Shown here: positions 45,372 to 54,678 of the stretch, piece after piece
How positions within the stretch are numbered: position 1 is the stretch's first letter
Layout of the letters: every line of letters begins with the position of its first letter
NCBI GenBank assembly: GCA_022711435.1
Contig: JAKLFB010000027.1
Span: forward strand, 17,638 to 81,637
Source: Verrucomicrobiota bacterium
GTDB lineage: Bacteria > Verrucomicrobiota > Verrucomicrobiia > Limisphaerales > UBA1319
Direction of reading: 5' to 3'
Length of the DNA: 64,000 nt
The notes under the pieces: model-generated
Told to the model about the DNA's origin: nothing
Database searches by the model: none
The model's input: the letters and a program-made list of their open reading frames with translations, nothing else
Program-made: the position numbers and the translations under genes

Positions 45372-45883
45372 GGCTGTCTCCCGGCAGGTTCGACGGCTAG
45401 AAACGTGAAGGAGGGCGTGCGGCGGGACCGCTGGCGGCCAGGCTCCAGGACCAGTTCCCAGCGCCAGGCGGCCACTTGATTGCGCCGGTCGGCCATCCAT
45501 CGCGACTCCTGAACACCGTCCATCTGCCATGAGCGCTTGAGCCCGCCCCCGCCCCATCGGGCCACCTGCCGATCGCTGAACACATACACAACGGATTCGG
45601 ATCCCTGCGGCACGCGCAGGATCTGGCCCCCATCCTTCCGCTCGAGCTCGATCGGGCCGGTCGCCGCACGCACGTCCGCCCGCCATCGCTCGCCGCATTG
45701 CAGCGCGCGAATCGTCTGATCCCCGAAGCGCCGCATGTCGCGCCAAAAATCCATCGCCCGATAGAACACCCCGAAGGCCAGCCCCGTCACCACGGCCAGC
45801 GAGCTGATGTACACCAGGCATTCCACCAGGGTCATGCCCCGGAACCAGCGGCGGCAGCCGGCGTCGGGCCGATCGGTCATCAT
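45368..45883 (-). CDS. Pseudopilin (GspJ-like)
   Basis: A 171-residue protein starting at 45883, where ATGATGA overlaps the stop of the upstream gene. The prepilin signal is RRWFRG-MTLVECLVYISSLAVVTGLAFGVFYRAMDFW, with Glu at +5. The length and the following RRFGDQTIRALQCGERWRADVRAA region fit a minor pseudopilin of GspJ type. Middle gene of the operon 48553-45063. Confidence 0.75.
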   Translation of the reverse strand: MMTDRPDAGCRRWFRGMTLVECLVYISSLAVVTGLAFGVFYRAMDFWRDMRRFGDQTIRALQCGERWRADVRAATGPIELERKDGGQILRVPQGSESVVYVFSDRQVARWGGGGLKRSWQMDGVQESRWMADRRNQVAAWRWELVLEPGRQRSRRTPSFTFLAVEPAGRQP

Positions 45884-46299
45884 CGCGCGTCCTCCGGATT
45901 CGCCGGGCTCGGTAGCCGAGCCTCGCGTTGGATCGCACCCAGCCCTCGAGGGCGGTCCGGGATCCACTCGAGCTTGACCCACGGATCATTCCGCGTGAAC
46001 ACGAACCTGCCTGGAGGCAGATTGGTCGCAGCCGCGGCGCGGACTGGATAGATGCGCGTGCCCGCAGGGAACGACTTCCATTCGCCCGCAGCCAGGATCT
46101 CCATCTCGCCGTCCACGATCTCCGCCGCCACCGCCCGATGATAGTATCGGCGGGCCAACTGCCGCTCCATGCCCAGCGACAGGCCCACCGGAATCAGGAC
46201 GAACACCAGCAGGCTGATGGATGCCACCAGCTCCGTGGCCAGCATGCCGGCCTGCCGGGCCCGCTGGCCCGTTCGAGCGTTCGGCAACGGGATCACCAT
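45880..46299 (-). CDS. Pseudopilin (GspI/PilV-like)
   Basis: A 139-residue protein. A basic leader ending RQAG precedes MLATELVASISLLVFVLIPVGLSL, a pilin-type hydrophobic helix with Glu at +5. The following MERQLARRYYHRAVAAEIVDGEMEILAAGEW resembles the GspI/PilV alpha-helix. It overlaps the upstream gspF copy by 7 bases and the downstream gspJ-like gene by 4, so the unit is tightly coupled. Confidence 0.72.
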   Translation of the reverse strand: MVIPLPNARTGQRARQAGMLATELVASISLLVFVLIPVGLSLGMERQLARRYYHRAVAAEIVDGEMEILAAGEWKSFPAGTRIYPVRAAAATNLPPGRFVFTRNDPWVKLEWIPDRPRGLGAIQREARLPSPANPEDAR

Positions 46300-47552
46300 A
46301 AAATCGCCTCCTCGATCAGGCGGATCAGCGGCAGAAAACAGACCAGGGCCAATCCCAGCACCAGAACTCCGTTGAACAGCACCAGGGCGGTCGTCAAGGC
46401 CTGGGCATATCCCTGTTCACAATGGTAGGCTCGCGCTTCGAGGGCTTCGTGCCAGCCCTCGAGCGCCCGGACAAAACCGCCACGGCCCGCCGCCGCGTTG
46501 CGCAGACGCCATCCCAGCTCGCCGGCGTCGGGAATGTGTTCGAGGGCTTGAGGCAGCGGCAAGCCGCGCTCGAGATCTCGGACGATCTCGCCGGCGGCCT
46601 TGGATATCACAGCGTTGGCGGCGCATCGGGCGGCCTGGCAAACCGCCTCCGCCTCGGGCGCACCCCCATCCAGCATCAGCCCCAAAGCGCCCGAAAAATC
46701 CCGCAGCATGCGCTGCCGCCGCCAGGGCACGCACCACGCAATTCGGCCCGCCCATCCGGGCGCCCGGCGCACGCACCACTCCGCCAGCCGGGGGCCCGCC
46801 ACATACGCAGCCACTCCCAATAGAAAGGCCCCCGAAATCATCCACTGGATCCCCACCACCCAAGGCGTCCACCGCAGGAACCGCCCCATCCATACCGTCG
46901 CCTCCACGTCCATGTCATGCATGATCTCAACGAACTTCGGCATGACAAAGACGAGGAACACCAGGCTCACGATGCTCCAGGCAGGGACAATCCCCAGCGC
47001 CAGCACGACCAGGTAGTTCTGCGCCTTGACGAGCCGGGAAATCCCCTCGGGCAGAAACCGCCGGCTGGCGTCCAACACCCGGCCCGGATCGCCGCATTTC
47101 TCTCCGGTCTCGAACATGGCCCGCAAGCCCGCAGGAGCCAGATTCGGGACGCCCGCGAGGGCAGCGCTCAACCGCTCTCCCGACTCGATTCGGGCCGCCA
47201 GCTCGCGGAAACGCCCGCCCAATCCCGGCTCGCCTGTCCGCGCCGCAGCCACGATCACCTCCTCCGGCGTGCACCCCTGGCGGTGTCCCAGCTCGATCAG
47301 GTCCAGCAGGAGCCGCGTCTGCTCGCGCCGCCGCAACGGAAGGCTGAAAAGGTAATACACCGCGCCCATCAACCCCGCCAGCAGCAGCCCGATCACCGCC
47401 AATACCAGCAACGCTTGAATCAGGGGCACCAAGAAATGGGCCGTCCATCCACTCCCGGCCATGTCGGACTCCACCGACCACAGCCGCGCCAGCACCGGCA
47501 GGTGCCAGGTCGCGGCCATTGGCTCGATACCAGGAATGGCTAACGGCAGCAT
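46293..47552 (-). CDS. GspF/PilC-family inner membrane protein, copy 1
   Basis: A 419-residue polytopic membrane protein. The first helix lies near residues 38-70 (VPLIQALLVLAVIGLLLAG). A T2SSF domain follows (LLDLIELGHRQGCTPEEVIVAAARTGEPGLGGRFRELAARIESGERLSAALAG), then two more helices and a second T2SSF domain (LRDFSGALGLMLDGGAPEAEAVCQAARCAANAVISKAAGEIVRDLERGLPLPQAL). The start at 47552 lies just after the stop of the other gspF copy. It should form part of the assembly platform of a pilus or type II system; the ATPase and secretin are not in the window. Confidence 0.85.
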   Translation of the reverse strand: MLPLAIPGIEPMAATWHLPVLARLWSVESDMAGSGWTAHFLVPLIQALLVLAVIGLLLAGLMGAVYYLFSLPLRRREQTRLLLDLIELGHRQGCTPEEVIVAAARTGEPGLGGRFRELAARIESGERLSAALAGVPNLAPAGLRAMFETGEKCGDPGRVLDASRRFLPEGISRLVKAQNYLVVLALGIVPAWSIVSLVFLVFVMPKFVEIMHDMDVEATVWMGRFLRWTPWVVGIQWMISGAFLLGVAAYVAGPRLAEWCVRRAPGWAGRIAWCVPWRRQRMLRDFSGALGLMLDGGAPEAEAVCQAARCAANAVISKAAGEIVRDLERGLPLPQALEHIPDAGELGWRLRNAAAGRGGFVRALEGWHEALEARAYHCEQGYAQALTTALVLFNGVLVLGLALVCFLPLIRLIEEAILW

Positions 47553-47554
47553 GG

Positions 47555-48553
47555 CTAACCTCCCACGTCCCCCAGCATCTGGGTGAACTGGATGATGCTC
47601 CGCAGCGCCGGCATCACCTGGATCACCACCAGGACGCCCAGTCCCAGAACCGATACCGGCAACGCTGCATACAGCATCATCTCGATCCGATATTGCGCCC
47701 GCGAGCGATACAGCGCGGCGGCTCGCTCGAATCCTCCCGCCAGATCCTCGCCCGCCTGATCCACCAGCCACAGGAATAGCGGCGGACACACCCGCCCGCC
47801 GGCGGTGAACTCGGTGAAGCGCTTCTTGCCCGCCGCCAGACGCTCACGCCATTCCGCCAAATCCCGCCCCAACGGGGATGCGCCTTCCATCCGCGCCATG
47901 AACCGGAGCGCTTCATCCAGCGTGTTCCCGCTGCGCAGCAGCAGGCTCATCGCGGAGCCGAACTGGCTCAATGCCGATTCCCGGAAACCGGGCAGGCGCC
48001 ATCGAAACGCCCGGCGGCACGAGGGCGCCGCCAGAACGACCAGCACCGCCAGCGCCGCCACGGCCACCAGCGCCGCGGGAAGCCACATCAGCAGCTCGCA
48101 CACGGGCGAGCGCGACATCAGCCCCGCATATTCATGCGAAAAGTCGCCGATCGAGGCGACCAGCTGGCGCATCAGCCACGCGATCAGAATCGAGATCCCG
48201 AGCGCCGCCCCCAGGACAATCACCGGATACACCATGATCCCCTTCAAGCGCAGGGTGATCCCGTGCAGGGCATGGTAATAATCGGCCAGCAGGTTGAGCA
48301 GCCCGGGCAGGTCCTGCCCTCGCGCGCCCATCTGCCACATCTGTCGGTAAAACTCGGGCAGCTCCCGGCGATTCAACGCGTCCGTCAGCGGCATTCCCTT
48401 GGCCAAATCCGCCTCGAGAGCCTGCAGCTCGAGCTTCAGTGCGCCCTCAGCCATGCCGGCGGACAACTGGCGCAGCGCCCCTTCCAGCGGCATCCCGTGT
48501 CGAAGCATCTCCGCCAGCTGCCGGTTCGCAAACGATAGCACCTCGTAGTTCAT
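47555..48553 (-). CDS. GspF/PilC-family inner membrane protein, copy 2
   Basis: A 332-residue protein and first gene of the operon. An N-terminal T2SSF domain (LSFANRQLAEMLRHGMPLEGALRQLSAGMAEGALKLELQALEADLAKGMPLTDAL) is followed by helices (GIMVYPVIVLGAALGISILIAWLM, WLPAALVAVAALAVLVVLAA), a second domain (AMSLLLRSGNTLDEALRFMARMEG) and a last helix (ALPVSVLGLGVLVVIQVMPAL). It is shorter than the second copy and only distantly similar to it, so a duplication is old or the two were acquired separately. It stands alone at the head of five overlapping genes. Confidence 0.85.
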   Translation of the reverse strand: MNYEVLSFANRQLAEMLRHGMPLEGALRQLSAGMAEGALKLELQALEADLAKGMPLTDALNRRELPEFYRQMWQMGARGQDLPGLLNLLADYYHALHGITLRLKGIMVYPVIVLGAALGISILIAWLMRQLVASIGDFSHEYAGLMSRSPVCELLMWLPAALVAVAALAVLVVLAAPSCRRAFRWRLPGFRESALSQFGSAMSLLLRSGNTLDEALRFMARMEGASPLGRDLAEWRERLAAGKKRFTEFTAGGRVCPPLFLWLVDQAGEDLAGGFERAAALYRSRAQYRIEMMLYAALPVSVLGLGVLVVIQVMPALRSIIQFTQMLGDVGG

Positions 48554-48633
48554 GGGCCCCGTCTCGTGGTTGTCCTGTCTGCTTCATTGGACTGGGCCGC
48601 CCCCCGATCCTCACGCGGAGTTTCTTCCCGCCC

Positions 48634-49944
48634 TCACGCCCGAGGTCGATCCGGCCCCGGTTTTCGAAACACCACGACCCGGTTCGTGTTGGTCCCCTTG
48701 AAGTTGTTGTCGACGCCCCAGCAGTTGGCCGTCTTGGTGAACTTTTGATCGTTGATCAGCACCAGGACCGGTTCGAGCCCGGCCTCGAACCCGCATGCCA
48801 GGACCGTCTCTTCGAGCTTGACCTTTCCTCCGCGCACCTCGCCCACCTCGAACGCGACATGCCCGCCGGCCTTCAGCACCCGGCGCAGCTCCCCCAGCAC
48901 GCAGGCCATCTCGTCCCGCCACTCCTCCAGCTTGCGAGGAACGGTGAGTTTCACCGACCGGGGATCGGCGCCAATAAACCAGCATCGCAGCCAGTTGTCG
49001 GTCGCGTAATCCACCACGTTCAGAAAAGGCGGCGAGGTCACCGCCAGTGCGACGCTTCCAGTGCCGATCTCCGGCGTCGACTCGCACTGCCCCGTCAGGA
49101 TCCGAGCGCCTCGAGCGGCTTCCGCCAGCCGCCGCCGCACCGATTCCGAACAGTCCGCCAGGAGCTGCCTTGTCTTGCGGCAGATGATCTCGCGGACGTT
49201 TCTCGGCGGAGGCGTCTGACCTCGGACCTCATTGATCTTGCGCTGGGACTTGACCGACACAGCCTGGTTCGGCGGCATCGTGTAGACCGAGAAGAACCCT
49301 CGCGAATGCCCCGTCAGCCGGTTCAGCGCCACCATCCAAATCCACTCGTCCACCGCGTCCAAAGCCGACTCGGCCTTCCGCCGAAGCAGATATTTCTTGA
49401 GCGCCGCAATCTGCCGCAGGGTGTCAGGATGATAAAACACCAGCAGCTCTTCGGGCTGCTCGTCCGCGTCCGCCAGATCGATCTCTTGCAGACGCTCCCC
49501 CACCTCCCGAAGGGCGGGGGGATGCAGCCGCGGCCGCGTCAGAAAAACGCTCAGCGGATTGACGTCGCATCCGAACGGCGTGCGGCCCAGCAGGGCCGCC
49601 TCGATCAGCGATGTCCCCCGCCCCATGAACGGGTCGTAAACCACCTCGCCAGGCGCCGTCAGGCGTTCGATGAAAAACCGCGGCAGCTGCGGCTTGAAAC
49701 AGGCGCGGTAGGAGATCTCGTGCAGTCGGCTCGCCGCCCGCTGCTTCGCCGTCCAGAACTCGTTGACGTAGGTCGGCGCCCCCAATGGCCTTCCATCCAC
49801 AGCCTGCGACCGGGTTTCGAGAATCCGCGTTTCCTTCCCGAACTCCCGAAACGCCGCCAGCTGCTCTCCCAGCGGATCCTTCAACCGGGATGCAACGGCC
49901 GGCTCCTTCGCAAAATCGAACAGCAGGTTTTCTTCGTTTCGCAT
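48634..49944 (-). CDS. Site-specific DNA methyltransferase, orphan
   Basis: A 436-residue DNA amino-methyltransferase. The SAM-binding motif DPFMGRGTS (D104) comes before the catalytic TSPPF (303-307), the order opposite to beta-class enzymes. A long target or linker region lies between them (ESALDAVDEWIWMVALNRLTGHSRGF ... SVKSQRKINEV). Conserved ends are FWTAKQRAASRLHEISYRACFKPQLPRFF and KFTKTANCWGVDNNFKGTNTNRVVVFRK. No restriction enzyme, specificity subunit or phage gene lies nearby, so it is likely an orphan methylase. Target base and site cannot be told. Confidence 0.82.
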   Translation of the reverse strand: MRNEENLLFDFAKEPAVASRLKDPLGEQLAAFREFGKETRILETRSQAVDGRPLGAPTYVNEFWTAKQRAASRLHEISYRACFKPQLPRFFIERLTAPGEVVYDPFMGRGTSLIEAALLGRTPFGCDVNPLSVFLTRPRLHPPALREVGERLQEIDLADADEQPEELLVFYHPDTLRQIAALKKYLLRRKAESALDAVDEWIWMVALNRLTGHSRGFFSVYTMPPNQAVSVKSQRKINEVRGQTPPPRNVREIICRKTRQLLADCSESVRRRLAEAARGARILTGQCESTPEIGTGSVALAVTSPPFLNVVDYATDNWLRCWFIGADPRSVKLTVPRKLEEWRDEMACVLGELRRVLKAGGHVAFEVGEVRGGKVKLEETVLACGFEAGLEPVLVLINDQKFTKTANCWGVDNNFKGTNTNRVVVFRKPGPDRPRA

Positions 49945-50115
49945 GGCGGGGGGTCTTCAGCGCGCAGGGCGATCAGTTCTGCGGGCAGGGCCTGCGGAAG
50001 CGGGAGGGCAGCCGGGACAGCCGCCTCCCCGCCGCTGGCCATGCCGGCCCCGCGAGCAAGAATCCATCCGGCGCATCAGGAATGGGCCTTCGAACGCCCC
50101 CATGAGATCCGGATT

Positions 50116-51219
50116 TCAAATGTGGAACTTGAAGAGGATGACATCGCCGTCCTGCACGACGTACTCCTTGCCCTCGACGCGATGGTGGCCCTTCTCGCGC
50201 GCGCTGGCCATCGAGCCGAACTGGACAAGGTCCTTCCATGGCACCACCTCGGCCTTGATGAAACCGCGTTCGAAGTCGGTGTGGATGCGGCCGGCAGCTT
50301 TCGGGGCGGTCTCGCCCGCATGGACGGTCCACGCACGCACCTCCTTGTCGTTGAAGGTGAAAAACGTGCGGAGCCCGAGCAGCTCGTACGCCTGCCGGGT
50401 CAGGCGGGCGATGCCCGACTCGCTCTGGCCGAGGGACTGCAGATACTCCGCGCCCTCCTCGGGCGCCAGGTCCACCAGATCGCTCTCCGTCTGGGCGCAG
50501 ATCACAACGGTGCCCGTGTCGTGATGCGTCCGGGCATAGTCGCTCACAGCTTTCACCATCGGCGTTTCAGCAGCCGCCGCCAGGTCGCTTTCGGCCACGT
50601 TCGCAACATAGAGCACCGGCTTATCCGTCAGCAGGAAGAAGCCCCGGGCAACGGCCTTTTCCTCCCGGGCCATCGGCAGCGTGTTGGCAGGCTTGCCCTG
50701 GTTGAGATGCGACTCGAGGCGCTTGAGAAGATCCGTCTCGATCTGGGCCGTCTTGTCGCCGTGCTTGACTTCCTTGGCGAGCTTTTCGATTCGCTTATGA
50801 ACCGCATCAAGGTCCGCCATCACCAGCTCGAGCGTGACAATCTCGATGTCCCGCACCGGATCGAGCGCGCCGGCCACGTGGGTCACGTTGTCGTCCGGAA
50901 AACAGCGCACCACTTCGAGAAGGGCGTCCACCTCGCGGATGTGGCTGAGGAACTTGTTGCCGAGCCCCTCGCCCTTGGATGCCCCCTTCACCAGCCCCGC
51001 AATGTCCACGAACTCGATCATGGCCGGGATGGCCTGAGGCGCGCGGATCGCCGCCTGGAGCTGCGCCAGTCGCGAGTCCGGCACGGTCACGCCCCCTACA
51101 TTCGGCTCGATCGTGCAGAACGGGTAGCTGGCCACTGCCGCCCGATGGGCGCCGACCACGGCGTTGAAAAGGGTGGACTTGCCTGTGTTCGGCAGCCCGA
51201 TAATGCCGGCTTTCAGCAT
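50116..51219 (-). CDS. ychF: YchF (Obg-like ATPase)
   Basis: A 367-residue P-loop ATPase of the OLA1/YchF group. GLPNTGKSTLFNAVVG is the P loop, TIEPNVGGVTVPD the switch region and FVDIAGLVKGASKGEGLGNKF the G3 segment. NVAESD replaces the NKxD of true GTPases, the mark of ATP preference in YchF. A TGS domain follows to the C terminus (LRTFFTFNDKEVRAWTVHAGETAPKAAGRIH). The start at 51219 has AAGGGAA upstream, and the frame beyond is open to 51315. Binds ribosomes or proteins in stress; exact role debated. Confidence 0.96.
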   Translation of the reverse strand: MLKAGIIGLPNTGKSTLFNAVVGAHRAAVASYPFCTIEPNVGGVTVPDSRLAQLQAAIRAPQAIPAMIEFVDIAGLVKGASKGEGLGNKFLSHIREVDALLEVVRCFPDDNVTHVAGALDPVRDIEIVTLELVMADLDAVHKRIEKLAKEVKHGDKTAQIETDLLKRLESHLNQGKPANTLPMAREEKAVARGFFLLTDKPVLYVANVAESDLAAAAETPMVKAVSDYARTHHDTGTVVICAQTESDLVDLAPEEGAEYLQSLGQSESGIARLTRQAYELLGLRTFFTFNDKEVRAWTVHAGETAPKAAGRIHTDFERGFIKAEVVPWKDLVQFGSMASAREKGHHRVEGKEYVVQDGDVILFKFHI

Positions 51220-51259
51220 GGGATTCCCTTCGCCATAATCATCGTTCGTCGCCTTCCAC

Positions 51260-51278
51260 CCCGCAGCCCTCCTGCGGG
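51260..51278. terminator. Hairpin between rbsC-like and ychF genes
   Basis: CCCGCAG / CTGCGGG, a 7 bp perfect stem with a 5-base loop, between the minus-strand permease and ychF. No T tract follows, so function as a terminator is doubtful. Confidence 0.3.
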
Positions 51279-51440
51279 CGCAGAGGGAACCGGATCGAGT
51301 CAATGCGGAATCCACTGTCGAGGCAAGGATATTTTGTCATCCCTTCCCGCCACCCCGAGCCCCCTGATCTCTCCCCCGGCCTCCAGCCGCTCCTCCTCCC
51401 CGCAGCCCGCAAGGCAGAGAGAAAGGGCGGGGCCTGCGGT

Positions 51441-52451
51441 TCAGGTGGCTCGGCGCCTCTGGGCAAGCACCGCCGCGATGATGATGATCCCCGTCAGCAT
51501 CAGGCGGCTCGCCTCCGGAACAGCGTTGATGCTCAGAATTTTTTCCAGATATCCGATGGTTAAGGTGCCGAGCAGGGTCAGCCCAATGCCGCCCCGCCCG
51601 CCCGTCAGAGCCGTGCCGCCGATGACGACGATGGCGATGGCCGTCAGTTCGTAACCCGCCCCCGCCTCGGGATCGCCCTGCTGCTCCTGGGCAGCCTGGC
51701 AAAGGCCCGCAACGCCCGCCAGGAGCCCGCTGGCCGCATAGGAGAGCAGCTTGACGGCGCGCACAGGCACCCCCGAGAGCCGGGCCGCCTCCTCGTTGCC
51801 CCCAATCGCATACAGGTACCGTCCCCACGTGTGGCGCGCCAGCAGCAGCCACGTCGCCAGGGCGCAGCCGATGAAGATCGCCGTCACGACCGTGAGATGG
51901 TCCCCTAAAATCCTCGAGTCGATCCATCGGAAGATCGCCGGCACGTCCACATACCGATACGTCCCATCGGCGTTTTGCACCGCCGTCGACACTTTCATCC
52001 CGCCGGATACGGTCTTCGCCATGCCCCGCGCAAAGACCATCATCGCCAAGGTTGCGATGAACGGCTGCACACGAAAGCCGGCGGCAATCCCCCCCGCCGC
52101 AGCTCCGCCCGCCGCCCCGATCAGCAGGCAGACCGGGATGGCCAAAAGCGGCGGCCACGACCAGTGGATCACCAATTGCGAGAAACAGACCGCCACCAGG
52201 GCCAGCAGGCTCCCCACCGCCAGGTCAATCCCGCCCCCAATGATCACCAGCGTCATCCCGCACGCCAGTATCCCGAAAATCGATGCCTGGCGCAGCGCAT
52301 CCCGATGGGTGCCCGCCTTGAAAAAAGCGCCGTCGGCGTTAAACACGCACCCGATGATCCCCACCAGCAACAGCGCCGCGAGCGCCCGAGCGGCGGGATT
52401 CTCCCAAAACCGTGCCAATCGGGCGCCAGCGCTCGAAGTATCGCGATTCAT
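51441..52451 (-). CDS. Sugar ABC transporter permease (RbsC-like)
   Basis: A 336-residue permease of the ribose/xylose class, with about ten membrane helices and the characteristic ASIFGILACGMTLVIIGGGIDLAVGS segment, GFRVQPFIATLAMMVFARGMA, the YAIGGNEEAARLSGV loop and the GTALTGGRGG turn before the last helices. It lies 19 bp downstream of the ATPase gene and must act with it. No periplasmic binding protein is in the window, so substrate recognition depends on a gene elsewhere. Start at 52451 (MNRDTSSAG); the open frame reaches 52526. Confidence 0.9.
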   Translation of the reverse strand: MNRDTSSAGARLARFWENPAARALAALLLVGIIGCVFNADGAFFKAGTHRDALRQASIFGILACGMTLVIIGGGIDLAVGSLLALVAVCFSQLVIHWSWPPLLAIPVCLLIGAAGGAAAGGIAAGFRVQPFIATLAMMVFARGMAKTVSGGMKVSTAVQNADGTYRYVDVPAIFRWIDSRILGDHLTVVTAIFIGCALATWLLLARHTWGRYLYAIGGNEEAARLSGVPVRAVKLLSYAASGLLAGVAGLCQAAQEQQGDPEAGAGYELTAIAIVVIGGTALTGGRGGIGLTLLGTLTIGYLEKILSINAVPEASRLMLTGIIIIAAVLAQRRRAT

Positions 52452-52470
52452 AGGCCTGTGCACGTTCGTT

Positions 52471-54096
52471 TCATAAGGGGGAAACGCTTCGATCCGTCCC
52501 TCCGATGGAAGGGAATCCGCGCCCATCCGACGGCGGTCCGGCAGCTCCGGGATCCCGGACGGGCCCCGCTGCTTGACCCATCGCCGCCGACAGGATGCGC
52601 GCAGGATCGGCGGCGGCGCGCGGGAATTCGGCGGTGATTCGCCCGCGGTGAAGCACGACGATCCGATCGCTGAGCGCGAGCAGCTCGGGCAGCTCCGAGG
52701 TGATCAGGAGAATCGCCGCGCCCTCGCGGGTCCATGCGTTCATTCGCTCGTATATCTCGTGCTTGGCCCCCACATCGATGCCGCGGGTGGGCTCATCCAG
52801 CAAGAGTATCCGAGGCTGGATCAGGAGCCACTTGGCAAGGGCGATCTTCTGCTGGTTGCCGCCGGACAGGGATCCCACCGGCAGATCGAGCGATGCGGCC
52901 CGAACCGCCAGCTCGGCGGCCACGCCCTCGGCCGCGGCGCGCTCGCGGGCCGGGCGCCTCCAACCGCACCGGGCAAGCCGCGGCAGATCCGCCAGCGTGA
53001 CGTTGGCGATGATCGACAGGGGCAGCACAAGGCCGGTCGCCTTGCGGTCATTGGTCAGGAGGGCCAGCCCCTGGGTGATGGATTGCCGGGGGGAGCTGAT
53101 CCGCGCCTCCCGCCCATCGATCCATACTCGGCCCTGCACGCCCCCACCCCAGGCCCCGAACAGCCCCCGAAGCAGCTCGCTGGCGCCCGATCCCTGCAAG
53201 CCCGCCAAACCCACAATCTCCCCCGCGCGCACCGCCAGCGATACGCCGTCAACCGGGCGCCTCGCCGCCTGGCGGCCGGCCGCCAGGGTGAAGCCCTCCA
53301 GACGCAAGCGCTCGCCGCCCGGCTGACTCGCATGCGCCGGGTATTGCTGATCGAGGGAGCGTCCCACCATCCATTCCAGCAGCCGCTCGATCGGAAGATC
53401 CGCCGCCAGGGCGGTTCCGATGTGCCGCCCGTCCCGCAGCACCGCGATCCGGTCCGCCAGCTGAAAGACCTCCTCCATCTTGTGCGTGATGTAGACAATC
53501 CCGCACCCGCGCGCCTTGAGATCGTGGATCAGATGGAAGAGGCGCTGGACCTCGGGCGCGTTGAGCGAGCTGGTGGGCTCGTCCATGACCAGCACTCGGG
53601 CCTGGCGCGCCAGCGCCTTGGCGATCTCCGCCAGCTGCTGCTGCGCCACCGGCAAGTCCTCGACCCGGCGGGCCACGTCGAGCCCGATGCCATACCGATC
53701 CACCAGCGCCCGGGCCGCCTCCCGCCGCCGCGACTCCCGGATAAACCCCTTGCTCCAGTCCGGATGTCCCAGGAATAGGTTGTCTGCCACCGTCATCGAC
53801 GGCACCAGCGACAATTCCTGGTGTATCACCGCAATGCCCAGCCGCGCAGCGTCCAGCGGAGAGCGGGGGCGCACGTCCTCCCCGCCGACCTGGATCCGCC
53901 CCTCGAAGCTCGTGTGCACGCCGCCCAGGATCTTGATCAGCGTGCTCTTGCCCGCACCATTCTCGCCCGCCAGGATCAGCACTTCGCCCCCATGAATGTC
54001 CAGATCCACATCCCGCAGCACGGTCACCGCGCCAAACCGCTTGGCGATGGACCGCATCTGGACCAAGGGATGGGATGGAGCAGGAGGGGCGGACAT
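52471..54096 (-). CDS. Sugar ABC transporter ATP-binding protein (RbsA-like)
   Basis: A 541-residue ATPase with two nucleotide-binding halves, as in RbsA/XylG/MglA. The first half has Walker A GENGAGKSTLIKIL, the signature region VEDLPVAQQQLAEIAKALA, and Walker B VLVMDEPTSSLNAPE. The second has the degenerate P loop GLQGSGASELLRGLFG normal for this family, GSLSGGNQQKIALAKWLL, and LLLDEPTRGIDVGAKHEIY. The start at 54096 (MSAPPAPS) was chosen; 54057 is possible. It is 35 bp after a hotdog thioesterase and 19 bp before the permease. Confidence 0.93.
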   Translation of the reverse strand: MSAPPAPSHPLVQMRSIAKRFGAVTVLRDVDLDIHGGEVLILAGENGAGKSTLIKILGGVHTSFEGRIQVGGEDVRPRSPLDAARLGIAVIHQELSLVPSMTVADNLFLGHPDWSKGFIRESRRREAARALVDRYGIGLDVARRVEDLPVAQQQLAEIAKALARQARVLVMDEPTSSLNAPEVQRLFHLIHDLKARGCGIVYITHKMEEVFQLADRIAVLRDGRHIGTALAADLPIERLLEWMVGRSLDQQYPAHASQPGGERLRLEGFTLAAGRQAARRPVDGVSLAVRAGEIVGLAGLQGSGASELLRGLFGAWGGGVQGRVWIDGREARISSPRQSITQGLALLTNDRKATGLVLPLSIIANVTLADLPRLARCGWRRPARERAAAEGVAAELAVRAASLDLPVGSLSGGNQQKIALAKWLLIQPRILLLDEPTRGIDVGAKHEIYERMNAWTREGAAILLITSELPELLALSDRIVVLHRGRITAEFPRAAADPARILSAAMGQAAGPVRDPGAAGPPSDGRGFPSIGGTDRSVSPL

Positions 54097-54131
54097 GCGC
54101 GAGCCCGGCCGGCCGGCCGGGACCGGGAGGT

Positions 54132-54563
54132 TCACGCCGCGGTCGATGCCGGCGGCTTCGGTGGCAGAATGGATTCCTTCTTCCGATAGGCCATCCCATT
54201 GAATACCGCGATCAGCTGCCCCGATTCGTCTCGAACATCGACCGTGTAATGGCCCAGCCGCGGGTTCACCTGGATCTCCCGCGCCACCGCCTCCAGGGTC
54301 CCCGCCTTGGCGGCTTTCAAAAACGAGATGCTGACGTTGATCGCCACGGACGCCGGACCGTGGGAGTTGGCGGCGACGGCAAATGTGAAATCAGCCAGGG
54401 TGAATATCGCGCCCCCATGAACCGTTCCCAATCCGTTCAGGTGCTGGGGGCCCAACGCCATCCGCGCGGTCGCACACCCCGGCCCCGCGTCGATCAGCTC
54501 GATGCCCGCATGACGGGCAAACTGATCCCGCAGAAAGAACTGCCGCAATACATCCGATTGCAT
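54132..54563 (-). CDS. Hotdog-fold thioesterase (PaaI-like)
   Basis: A 143-residue acyl-CoA thioesterase-like protein. The family core LNGLGTVHGGAIFTLADFTFAVAANSHG includes the VHGGAI segment that starts the hot-dog helix, with the acidic residue of TLAD at the usual catalytic place. SINVSISFLKAAKAGTLEA and RLGHYTVDVRDESGQLIAVF complete the fold. It lies between the nucleotidyltransferase gene of the lipid group (115 bp upstream) and the sugar ABC genes (35 bp downstream); which it serves is unclear. Confidence 0.85.
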   Translation of the reverse strand: MQSDVLRQFFLRDQFARHAGIELIDAGPGCATARMALGPQHLNGLGTVHGGAIFTLADFTFAVAANSHGPASVAINVSISFLKAAKAGTLEAVAREIQVNPRLGHYTVDVRDESGQLIAVFNGMAYRKKESILPPKPPASTAA

Positions 54564-54678
54564 CCTGTCTTCTTAGCCGGTCTTTCCCGCTGCAACAATG
54601 CTAAAGCGCGCCCCCTCTGGGTACGGCTCGGCAGCGGACCAGACAAGGAAGAGCGGATCGGGGCGGAGCGGATCCGCC

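Noticed and set aside
45372..45989. Long version of the last pilin-operon gene reaching 45989
   Set aside because: The upstream two thirds is an out-of-frame reading of the GspJ-like gene; the ATG at 45371 starts a proper pilin-like helix.
48634..49944. Restriction-modification system
   Set aside because: No nuclease or specificity gene lies on either side; neighbours are gspF and ychF.
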